A stretch of 64,000 bases of DNA. Source: Paratrimastix pyriformis. Its lineage: Eukaryota; Preaxostyla; Paratrimastigidae. The translations under genes and the position numbers were made by a program. The notes under the pieces were generated by a model. The model saw nothing but the letters and a program-made list of their open reading frames with translations. It made no database searches and was not told where the DNA came from. The stretch covers positions 62,001 to 126,000 of the forward strand of contig JAPMOS010000090.1 in the NCBI GenBank assembly GCA_027972325.1. The letters run 5' to 3'. Shown here piece after piece: positions 19,726 to 29,254 of the stretch (its first letter is position 1; each line of letters starts with the position of its first letter).

Positions 19726-22420
19726 TTACCACCGCCCGTGCCTCCCGCCCCCGCCGCTGCTGCGCCCCCCGCCGAACGACCGGCGCGTAGACGAGCGGAC
19801 GGAGGCCCCCGAGACCCGCGTGGCGGCCCGTTGGTGGGCCGGCCCCTGGCTGACGTAGCGGACGCGCTGCCGCATGAAGAGCATGTCCGAGCGATAGAAG
19901 GGCCGCGGCCGGACGATCCAGAGGGGCCGGTGGATGGGCTCCGAGTCGAAGGTGGCGTCCTTGCTTGCGCCTGGGGGAGCGCCGCCTATGGGGTTGGAGG
20001 AGATGGGAAGGGACGACAAGTGTGAGACAAAACGCATGCATACAGTCCGCATAGTCCACAGAGTCCGCATAGTTCACACAGAGGCATGAGCAGGGGCAGA
20101 GCCTGGCCTGCATGGGTTTGGGGGACAGACCTGGTGGGAGCGGGGGCGCCCTTGGGTTGTGCTGGCGGCAGAGGGGGCACTGGTCGTGCGTCCGCAGCCA
20201 CTCCTCGATGCAGGCCCGGTGGAACTGCCCAAGGGGAACCAAAATCCAATCCCAATGAACAGCCAGGCAGAGGGCAGTCGCTGGCTGGGTGGATGTACGT
20301 CCATGGCGGTGGGAGTGTCGCTGTGTCTGATTGCTGGGATGATATGATGATGGGTGATGCCGGATGATTGGATCACCCTGGTGATCCGAACGGTGGCGGT
20401 GACGATGATGATGATGATTGGATGATGATGGTGATGGTGATGACTGGATGATGATGATGAATGATGATTGGGTGATGATTGGGTGATGATTGGGTGATGA
20501 TTGGGTGATGATTGGGTGATGATTGGGTGATGATTGGGTGATGATTGGGTGATGATTGGGTGATGATTGGGTGATGATTGGGTGACGAAACACCACCAAT
20601 GGCCGAGATGACCGGGATGTGCAGCTGGTGCCGATGGGCTGGCGGCTGGCTGACCTGGTGTCCGCACCCAGCGAGGGTCTCCACCTCGCCCGAGTTCAGC
20701 GCCTCCCACTGCTCGGGGGTCACCTGGACCTGGACGGGCGCCGGGGGGGCATCTGCCGCCGCTGCAGCCGGGGTGATATTCGCGGCGGCGGCGCCATCGC
20801 CACCCGGGGGAACGTTGGCGGAGGGGGGCATGACATCGGTGGTGGAGGAGGGGGAAGAGGAGGGGGAGGGGGATGGGCCAAGGGTGGTGGTAGCGGGAGT
20901 CGAAGAGGCGGCGATCGTCGAGGTGGCGCTGTCGCCCAGCTCCTGGTAAGGGATGAGGGATGGGGGGTGGGTGGAGGGGGAGGGAAGGGGGACGTGGCGG
21001 TGTCAGGTGGGAGCTGTGGCGGTGCGGATGTCAATCCAGAAAGGAAAACAGGAAAACAAGTCCGTGTGTGTCGGACCCGGAAGGACGACGATGGTGAGGG
21101 TGACCTGGGTCGCGAAAAGGAGAAGTGTGTGGAGAGGAGGGGACAGGAGGGGCAGGAGGGCGGCGATGCCAATGCCACACTGCGGGTGGGCGATATGATG
21201 GGCAGGGTGGCGGCGTGGCCCGGGGGGCGGACCAGTTGCTCCATCCGGCGGATGTGCTCCGGGGGGAACTCCTCCAGGCAGATGGCACACATGGTGGCAC
21301 ACCGAGGCCGCGCCGGCGAGGTCGACCGCAGATCTGCATCGAGCCGGTTCTGGTGTGTGCGTTGTGTGAATTGGGGCGAGGGACAAATGGTGCGTATGGT
21401 GGTTGGTGGTGGTTGGTGGTGGTTGGTGGTGGTTGGTGGTGGTTGGTGGTGGTTGGTGGTGGTTGGTGGTGGTTGGTGGTGGTTGGTGGTGGTTGGTGGT
21501 TGGTGGTGGTTGGTGGTTGGTGGTGGTGGTTGGTGGTTGGTGGTGGTGGTTGGTGGTGGTGAGTCGGCGATGGGGTCGCGTCGACGGACCAGTCGTGCCC
21601 TTGCTCGCCGGCGGTCAGCCCACTCGGAGAACCAACTCGCCAGCAGCGCCCCGATGAAGATGACCGGGTAGACCAGGAGGGTGATGTGGTCCCAGCACCA
21701 CCAGGCCACATCCGCCATGCGGCTCCAGAACCCCACCTTGTACAGACTGGGGTGTTCGATTCGACTGATCATAGTGTCGACCGCCAGGGAGAGAGCTGCA
21801 TGATAATCCTCACGCCGGAGGGTGGGACCCATGTCATCGAAGAGCTGGTCGATGGCACGATCCGGGATGAGTTTTTTGGTTTGCTGGAAAACCCCGGTGG
21901 GAGGCATGAAGAGGAAAAAAAGTGCTTCGAACAGACCCGCCCAGTGGCAAGAAACATTTCATGGTGGTCAATGGCCATGACAAGAAGGGCGCCCCGGCCA
22001 TCTTCACCGACGCCCCATTGATCGTAGACGGAGCGGGCGAAGACGCCAATATCTCCTGTGTTTCTTCGTACCAGGGCGATACCAATTTCATAAGCGGGGA
22101 CAATGTGCTCATAAAATCTGGAGATTCGACGGGCGGCAAGATGATTTTGTCGGGGTCGCAAACCTGTCTATGTCATCGTTCAGGCGGGCGAAATCCCCTG
22201 GACGCAAGAAACCATACGGGTCACAAATCCAGGAGGGCTTCAAGCGCCCCTGCTCATTGCCCCATACATCCAGATACTCGTTGAGTTTCCGATCTGGGAC
22301 ACACTTTTCGGGATGCGACCGAGGGTTCGCAATATCGGCGGCCGAAACTTTTCGCGCGGCCGCTGCAAAAACCAGGGGCAAAAGACAGAGGGCCAGGTAC
22401 CGAGACACGTCACCAGCCAT
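19726..22420 (-). CDS. secretory-pathway TPM-domain RING-H2 membrane protein
   Basis: A multi-exon gene. The ATG at 22420 starts a signal peptide (MAGDVSRYLALCLLPLVFAA). A luminal TPM domain follows: CDPYGFLRPGDFARLNDDID; then RFYEHIVPAYEIGIALVRR, VFARSVYDQWGVGEDGRGAL and LVMAIDHHEMFLATG; then LIPDRAIDQLFDDMGPTLR and YHAALSLAVDTMI. Next is a transmembrane helix (WDHITLLVYPVIFIGALLA), then a RING-H2 finger split by introns: MCAICLEEFPPEH, GCGHQ, then FHRACIEEWLRTHDQCPLC. The C-terminus (19726 to about 19990) is Gly/Arg/Ser-rich. TPM is named for its phosphatase-like fold in plants and bacteria; RING-H2 proteins of this topology are usually E3 ligases facing the cytosol. Introns carry a 9-bp GGTTGGTGG array (about 21395-21565) and an 11-bp TGATGATTGGG array (about 20460-20585), the latter inside the split RING. 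Confidence 0.72.
20460..20585. repeat. 11-bp tandem repeat in intron
   Basis: About 11 copies of TGATGATTGGG, flanked by TGATGATGA microsatellite, lie between the exons that encode the two halves of the RING-H2 finger. Confidence 0.9.
21395..21565. repeat. GGTTGGTGG-type microsatellite in intron
   Basis: A purine/T strand built of GGTGGT and GGTTGGTGG units, intronic in the TPM-RING gene between the transmembrane and RING exons. A very similar array occurs at 59165-59310. Confidence 0.9.
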
Positions 22421-22559
22421 CTGGCCCTTTGGGGGAACCGCGACCTTCCGGAGGAAATTGGGTCTCACGCGCCCCCTTCGAACAAAGCGACAGTTCATGA
22501 TATCTCTCTCCAGGATCTCTACAGCAGCTGATGCCAATCGTGTTCTGTGACCCCGATCT

Positions 22560-25105
22560 GTCGATCCAGATCCAACTTCCCCCTTAATGTAGAGTGTGTG
22601 TTTTAAACCCGGACTCGGTCAATAACCCGGACTGTGCCTTTTTGAATTTCGAGGCAGCCACCACGCAGCGTCTTCGGCGAGCCTTCCAATGTCCCCTGTG
22701 TGCCCCGGAGGGAGATCATCGACGAATTGAAGAAACGACACCCCAATTTGCTCAATGCGCAGCTTGTTGATTGGCCGCAAGCTGATTGCGTCGTTCGGTT
22801 GGGACTTATTAAGGGCACCACTCTGCCGTCCCAGTGGTTGAGAGAAGGGACACGAGTGGCCAGAGATCACATCCCGAAAACGCGAGCCTCCAAATTGAGT
22901 GGAATTTGGAAGACCGATCAGATGGCATGCCCCATGAGGGAATTCTCGGGTCCCGTCATGCGGGGAGGCTGAGTTTTGCTTGAGTGTTATTTCTATGATC
23001 GGCTCCATGGTACCACTGGGTCCTTTTTCCGTCTTTTCTTTTCCATTTCCACCGGTGCGCGTCTGCCATCCGCAATGCACACCTGGACAGACAACCAGTG
23101 CTCAACCATTCTTCTCCTTCCAGTCTGAGTTTCCCCCAATCATTCCACAGGCCCTCTCGGTATCCCTTCGGAAGTTTCCTCATGGAGCCTGGGCGACTGT
23201 GATTTCGAACGCCAGATGTGCGTTGCCGATTGCTTTGCTATCCTTGTCATTGTCAACTCGAATCTCTGAAGGCATTTGATTGGTCCAGAAGAGTGGGAAA
23301 AGGAGGGACCGTCAGAAAAATGTGATAGATGTCGGCCGTGTGTGCGAAGCGTAGAGTGGTGAACCAGCCGACCTTTTGGCACAGAAATGTGCGCAATGAA
23401 GGTAGGAACAAGCTCCATAGTCGACGGAGGCGAGAACAAACGAGACCCGCAAAGAGCACGACGAAGAACCAGGAAGTCAGTGACCATTGACTATCTCCAC
23501 CGAGCGCTCCCACAGAATTCGAGGGAGTCAATGCGGATCTGCGATTCGCACGCTTAGTGGACGCGTGTGGCATGCGAGGACTCAGGAGAGTGCCAGACTT
23601 GAATGTAATAATTTGAGTTTGAATTTCAACTTAGTCTGCGTGCCGTTGAGGTTGAACACGCTATCTCTCTCTCGAAATCGCCGAAAAACGAAGAGTCCTG
23701 GTTGTGTCAAAAAACGGGAAAAACACACCGACTCTACCTAAGGTTTTAAAAAATTCAAAATTTTGACAGGGTTGCGTCCGCCGTTCACGCCGGTGTGAAG
23801 GGGCCGGGAAGGATATTTCTCTTGGCGTTCGGACGTCCTCGCGGTCTTCTCGAACGGACATAAGGTGAAATTGATCCGCAGTGATCGAGTCCGGCCCGCG
23901 ACCACACAAGACATCGATGGTCGATATCAGGTTTTGACCGCGAAGCGGCTCGGGTGCTTCGCAGGGGAGCCCAAACACTATCAGAGCGTTGAGGGAGGAC
24001 TCCCTTGCTACATTATTGCGAGACAAGACCATTGACTTCCCGGCCCCCGCTGTAGGGCTCCTCAAGTTTCGTACCGGTGTCATACCGCCGGGTCGTTCGG
24101 AGGGTCTCGGTCATCCCCCGGCCCACCTCCTGGCCCGCTGCGCCCAGCGCCACGCCACAAAGTCGTCGCAGTCACTAGAGACTCTCCTCCCCTCGGCGCC
24201 CCGGGGAAGCCCGGCCTCCCTGCCCCCGCCCCCTGGCTGGCCCGGACCCCGCCTCCCCTGTCATCTTTTTCGCACCCTCTGCCCCATCGTCACGACCCTG
24301 TCCGGGTTAGTGAAGGGTGCAATCTGCCACTGATCCTCCGGCAGGGTCTCGGGGCTGGGGGCTCACGAAGGCGAAGGTTGAAAGAGGCGGCCCACTCCGG
24401 ATCCCACCCATCGAGAGGTTCGCATCAGGAGGATGTGGCGCCCGGGGGGTCCCAGGGTGAATCGACTGGAAACGCGACACCCTGCCAAGTGGCAGACCCA
24501 ACTCGCCTTGTGTTCGGCACATCACACCTCCTCCCCCCTGGTCCCCCGGCCCCCGTCGACCTGACGGCTGCATCCCCCCATCCGACGACGGACCTAACCC
24601 TTATGGTCTCCAGACCATAAGACCCCCCGATGCTTCTGTGCGGTGTCACCATCCCCCCGACGCCCCCCGGAGGGAACCCAAGATACCTGTGTGTAGCCCC
24701 ACTCGGCCTCTTCATTCTGCGCAATTCAGGTTGGGCCTCCGGTGGACGGGTGGGAGGTGGTGGAGACCGGAAGGGCGTCAAAAACGGGTTTTCCAAATTC
24801 TTAAGTACATTAAGGGGTTCTCGCTATTTCTCTCACCCTGCTGCCATCAACGTGCTTTTGGCCTGGAGTTCTCGGGCCAACGTGCAGCTTTTTTTCGTTC
24901 TTGTCCCTCTGGCGCCTCTGTCGCCTCTGTCGCCACCTGTGTCGTCACCTTTGCCGTCACCTCCTCGTTTTTTTGGGACAGCTGATTTCGCGCCGGTGCG
25001 ATCGACCCAAAAGGGGCCAACAGTCAGGCCAAGTCGCATTCGATCACAAAAGGTTTTTCTTCCCATTTCACAGCCCCAACCCTCATCTTTGCAAAACAAG
25101 TCGCA
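22560..25105. other. unresolved 2.5 kb, no gene assigned
   Basis: Several open frames compete on both strands and none is recognisable. On the minus strand, 22619-23080 and 23253-23573 (the latter with a hydrophobic LTSWFFVVLFAGLVC helix) have ordinary amino-acid composition, as does 23661-24083. On the plus strand 22700-22972 also looks plausible. They may be exons of one or two minus-strand genes, but I could not link them. A perfect 10-bp inverted repeat lies at 24600-24621. From 24880 to 24960 a CTCTGTCGCC/CACCT-rich stretch precedes the ubiquitin-like gene. Confidence 0.4.
24600..24621. other. perfect 10-bp inverted repeat
   Basis: CTTATGGTCT and AGACCATAAG are separated by two bases, which allows a 10-bp hairpin or cruciform. 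No coding or repeat context explains it. Confidence 0.9.
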
Positions 25106-25330
25106 ATGCAGATCTTCGTCAAGACCCTCACGGGAAGGATCATCTCCCTCGAAGTCGAAGGTTCCGACACCATTGAGGCGGTGAAGGGTACTATCCATGT
25201 CAGGGAGAACATCCCCTCGGACCAGCAGCGACTGATCTTCGCCGGCAGGCAGTTGGAGAATGGCCGCACCCTCTCCGACTACAATATCCAGAAAGAGGCG
25301 ACCCTCCACCTGGTGCTCAAGTACACCTGA
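25106..25330 (+). CDS. ubiquitin-like protein lacking the C-terminal Gly-Gly
   Basis: A single intronless 74-codon gene. The protein is colinear with ubiquitin without gaps: it starts [10 protein letters not shown], keeps DQQRLIFAG and [19 protein letters not shown], and then ends Lys-Tyr-Thr-stop where ubiquitin has Arg-Leu-Arg-Gly-Gly. It therefore cannot be conjugated by the normal E1 route as encoded. The hydrophobic patch (Leu8, Ile44, Val70) is kept. Of the chain-forming lysines only 6, 27 and 63 remain; 11, 29, 33 and 48 are changed. It is a single unit, not a polyubiquitin or a ribosomal fusion. It could act as a non-covalent decoy or scaffold, or be a decaying paralog; a sequencing error at the very 3' end is a less likely reading, since the downstream sequence offers no RGG. 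Confidence 0.85.
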   Translation: MQIFVKTLTGRIISLEVEGSDTIEAVKGTIHVRENIPSDQQRLIFAGRQLENGRTLSDYNIQKEATLHLVLKYT

Positions 25331-25771
25331 TGCGCTCGTCCTCTGCGACGGTAATTTTTGTGTGTTGTCTGCTTGATTGCTCTGAGTCGAACAGGGGTAT
25401 CATTGACTTACGAGGAAACGTGTTGCCCGGGGACAGGGTGGCAGCTGAGGACTTCGCCAGTTCGAGGTGGAAGAAGCGATCCCCTCAAAGCAGGGGAGGC
25501 AACAAGAGGCCCTGACTCCCGCGGCTGCCGAGTGGACCCCAAAGCCCCAAGTGCGACCAGGGGCAGATGTGGAGCCGGCGGCTCCCCTCCCTCGTCCCTG
25601 AAGTCGTAGAACGGTGAGGTGAGGGTTCATGTCCTTGCTCTGGGAACACATATCGATCGAACAAGGACACAAACACAAATCCGCAAAAAAAAGAAAAGTT
25701 CCCGAATTAAATGAGCCCGAATGAGAGAACCTTGGCGAGCACCCGCTGCCTGCCCACATCACACCGTCACC
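25331..25771. other. intergenic
   Basis: The 3' flank of the ubiquitin-like gene and of the convergent duplicated SMYD fragment. From about 25693 rightward the sequence is homologous to 29195 rightward (TTCCCGAATTAAATGAGCC), which marks the left edge of the duplication. Confidence 0.5.
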
Positions 25772-27400
25772 TCACTGCGCCGCCGTGGCCGACGGGGGAG
25801 ACGTCACTGTCCCGGGGATGGGCGACGAGACTGCCGGCTCTGCTTGTTGTTGTTGCTGCTGCTGTTGTTGCTGTTGCTGCAGCCGCCTGAGCAAGACCAG
25901 GCAGTGGCGGTGGGCCTCGCGGATGGCGGCGACCCTGTGGTGGTCGGGCCCCCAGATGACACTGGCCTCCCGGATGGCCACCCCGAACAGGGCATCGGCC
26001 CGTCGGAGGAAGTCGGGGCTCAGCTGGGCGCCGGCGAAGGTGAAGAGCATGGCGCATGTGGTGAAGTCCAGGGGCCGCTCGGTGTGGAAGTTCGGGTAGA
26101 AGATCTCCGTCATCTGCAGCACGTACTCCGCCACGGCCGCCTGCACCCGGGCCGACATGATCGGCTGCCCGTACAGCTCCTGGATCTGTGTGCGTGCGTG
26201 CGTGATGGGTGGGGGTGGGGGTGGGGGTGGGGGCAGGGACGGGGGATGATGATCGGCTGGGCGAAGAGTTCCTGGAATGGTGTGCGGCAGGCGGGTCGTG
26301 ATGGTGAAGGCGGTGATGATGGTGAAGGCGGTGATGATGGTGAAGGCGGTGATGACGGTGATGGTGATGGTCGGCTGGGCAATAAGCTCCTGTGGGTCGC
26401 GTCCAGGCAGGTGTGCCATTCATTATTGGTGATGGTTGGCACCCGGAAGGGTAGGCGTGAGGCAGGAGTGGCAGTAACGATGACGCGGTGATGATCATGA
26501 TGATGATGATGGCGGTGATGAAAATGGTGGTGGTGGTGATGGTGGTGGTGGTGATGGCGTGGGATGGCGTGGGATGGCGTGGGGGTTGACAAGGGGGGGT
26601 AGCGACCTCCTCGGGCAGGTCAGCCTCGTCCTCCGCGGTCCAGGGCAGCTCGTCCTCCCCCAGGGGCCCATCCACCACGGGCAGCCCGGTGGCCAGGCGG
26701 CGGCTGCGGGCGAGGCCCTTCAGCATCGACACCCGGGCATCGAGCAGGATCCGGTACATGGTGCTGCTCACGTGCATGCAGTAGATCATCACCTGCGATG
26801 ACCCAAGGGGGGCGTGCGGATGCAAGGGTGTCGTGGGTGAGTGTGGGCCATCACAATCATCTGGGCTCCGAATGTGTCAAGATATGAGTCCAGATCGCGT
26901 GCGTGCAATAGATCAGCACCTGCGCCTGCGGTGCGTTGTATGTGCTGTGTGTGAGCGTGGGTTGCTCGCGGGCACGGTCACCTGCGAAAAAGGGGGCGCA
27001 CCACAAGTGTGGCAGTAGGTCTGCGCTGTCCTGTGCATTTTGTCACGCATCGAGGTCGATCGATCATCGAATGCAATGGGGGTCCCCGGTGGCGCGGTCT
27101 GGCAGGGGTGCGGGCGCTGGGCAGCAGAGCCAAACAACACGCATGCTCAACATCGACAAGCAGGTGTGGACCTGTGGCAGCGGGCCGATGAATGTGTGGT
27201 GTGAACTCGGCTTCCCATGGCGAGTAATACCACAAATGTTCGTCCCTCTTCTTCTCCCTTGCTCCTGTTCTTCTTCCCATGCGTCCAGATGGAGGAGTCC
27301 ATCCCACCGATCCTACCCGCCAAACAGACCCGATGAATGGGGTGCACCACGGGCCTCAGCTCACGCGGATCCGCAGTAGCAGGCAGCCCTCGCCGCCCTC
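25772..27400 (-). pseudogene. partial duplicate of the SMYD gene 3' end
   Basis: This copy matches 29255-30660. Two exon blocks are nearly identical in both: the TPR-like helices ELYGQPIMSARVQAAVAEYV ... FYPNFHTERPLDFTTCAMLF through to poly-Gln and the stop, and MIYCMHVSSTMYRILLDAR ... LGEDELPWTAEDEADLPEEV (about 26605-26790). The introns have diverged by microsatellite change. At about 27341-27400 a remnant of the next exon (ELRPVVHP ... region) is present but has lost about 42 bp, exactly between two CAGCTCGCG direct repeats that exist in the intact copy. Homology stops there: no SET or MYND exon is present, so this is a 3' fragment. It keeps open frames in the copied exons, implying recent origin or gene conversion. 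Confidence 0.75.
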
Positions 27401-27576
27401 GCCGGTTGGCGGGTGGATTGGGATCCTCCGGGGCCGTCTCTGGCGCTCGCTCCGGCTCCCTCAAGGTGTAACGGGTTTGGTGCGCATTTCCGTGTTTGGA
27501 GCACCTTTGACAGAGGAACTCCCGGGAAATACGGCAGGTTGACAAGCTCCTGTCTCGACGATCTCTGCCCGACGTA

Positions 27577-29123
27577 ATGCAGCCGACGCCGGCGGAGATT
27601 CTTGGAGTGGTCTGCATTAATTTGGTGGGTTTCGCCAATGTTGATGTTTCCTCCTGGGATAGTGCATGATGCCAGAATATCTGTCTTCCCGGTTAATTCC
27701 ACGGACGCATCCGCAGCCTGCCGGGAAAGTCTCATCCACCGGCAACCCGGCTCAAGACGAAAAGCAAGCGCTGCCACAGGTCCCCCAATCCCATCCGTTT
27801 TCCTCAATGAGTTTGGCCGTCCCCCCCCCCCCCCCCCCCCCAGAGTGATGATGCTGGCCTCTGCGCCGGCTCACTGTTCCTTGCAGCGACCCAGACCAAC
27901 CAGCAGCAGCAGCAGCAACAACAACAAGAACATCAGCAGCAACAAGAGCAACAGCAGCAGCAGCAGCAGGCACTGGACAACCCGGCCCTCTGTGCGCGCC
28001 ACACAGCGCTATACAACGGGGTGTGTGAAGCCTGGCCCATCTCGGGCCGCGATGTTTACTTGGCCATGATGGCACGCCCCCCGACGATGCGCTTCGATCT
28101 ACTGGGCTCCCGCGACCCGAAGACGCGCGACCCGGCGCACAGCAGCCAGCTCCGCGCTCTGGTTCGGCAGGTCCCCAACGCCAACGTCAACCAGAAACTC
28201 AGGGTCCGCGCCCATCCCCCGGCGCTCTCACAGCCATGGTCGACATCCCCCCCAGTGTCACTCGATGATTTCCTTTTCCCCAAGAATCATCTTTGTCGTT
28301 GTTTGGTGCTGCTGATGCTGCTGCTGGCTCTCACGTGCCGCCCTGGCTGCTCTCTCAGAGCCGCTACCGGACCCGCTTCCTGCCGGGGGAGCTCGTGGCC
28401 GCGTTGGAGCGGATGCGGCAGGCCGACACCCCCCTGGAGGTGGCCACCCTCCTCGAGGTGGTCCGGTTTTCCTTCAGCATCCCACAGGAGGCCATCGATG
28501 GCGAGCGGGCCGCCATGCAGGCCGACCTGTTTGGGGCCCAGCCGCTGGGGGACGGGCCGCTCCGCTGGCAGGGCGGGTTCGTGGCCGCGGTGCGGCGTGC
28601 CCAGGCCTGGCCCCAGCTGGACGGTTACCTGAGAGCGGCCAGTCGACCTGCCGGGGCTCCGCTCCCCGACCCGGCCGCCTTCGTCGCCCCCCCGGAGGCC
28701 GCGGCTGCGGCAACAGCAGCCAAGCCAGGAGGACCTCGCCCGCAGGCCGGCCAGATCTTCATGGCCTGGATCGGCCGCAAGCTGGCCCCGGCCCAGCCCT
28801 CGGGGCAGGGTGACGATGACGAGGAGACGGAAGATGACACGCCGCACTTCTCCGCGCATGCCGCCGCCGTCGCCGGCACCACAAAGCCAGCGGCCGTGCT
28901 CCCTCAAAAGCGCGGGGGCGGAAGGCCGCCGAAGCGCAGGGGAGGAAGGCAGCGAAAGGCGGCGCCAGGTCGGCAGGGCCGTGACCCCCCAGCCCAGTCT
29001 GGCGGACGGCGGGCCATCCCCGTCCCCATCCCCATCCCCACCTCCGGCCCGGCCCGCCGATTCACATCTCGGCCCCCATCGTCAGTCCGTGCTCTTGCCC
29101 TAAAACTCTTGGACGACGAATAG
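27577..29123 (+). CDS. unknown protein with poly-Gln and basic C-terminus
   Basis: A plus-strand gene between the two SMYD copies. The ATG at 27577 gives MQPTPAEILGVVCIN; the middle exons are uncertain. After a 24-base poly-C run (27818-27841) and an acceptor at about 27880, a Gln-rich stretch leads into NPALCARHTALYNGVCEAW, DVYLAMMARPPTMRFDLLG and LVRQVPNANVNQKLR. A second block (from about 28358) reads RYRTRFLPGELVAALERMR, TPLEVATLLEVVRFSFSIP and GGFVAAVRRAQAWPQLDGYL. The C-terminus is Ala/Pro-rich and then strongly basic (GGGRPPKRRGGRQRK, an AT-hook-like pattern), with a Pro-Ile-Pro repeat and a final LALKLLDDE. No domain is recognised; the basic tail suggests nucleic-acid binding. Confidence 0.5.
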
Positions 29124-29254
29124 ATAGAACAAGAACAAGATCAAGATCAAGAACACAAACCCGATGCCAGAGAAGAAAAAAAAAAAAAGAAGGCTTCCCG
29201 AATTAAATGAGCCGGAATGAGAGAACCTTGGAGCACCGCCTCCCCACCGTCACC

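Noticed and set aside
20450-21570. Regular repeats considered as a CRISPR array
   Set aside because: Direct short tandem repeats without unique spacers, in introns of a eukaryotic gene.
24010-24060. P-loop-like AGAGKS on the minus strand
   Set aside because: No Walker B or other NTPase motif follows, and the frame is not linked to any recognisable protein.
25106-25330. Part of a polyubiquitin or ubiquitin-ribosomal fusion gene
   Set aside because: A stop codon follows the single unit directly, and no second unit, L40 or S27a tail lies downstream.
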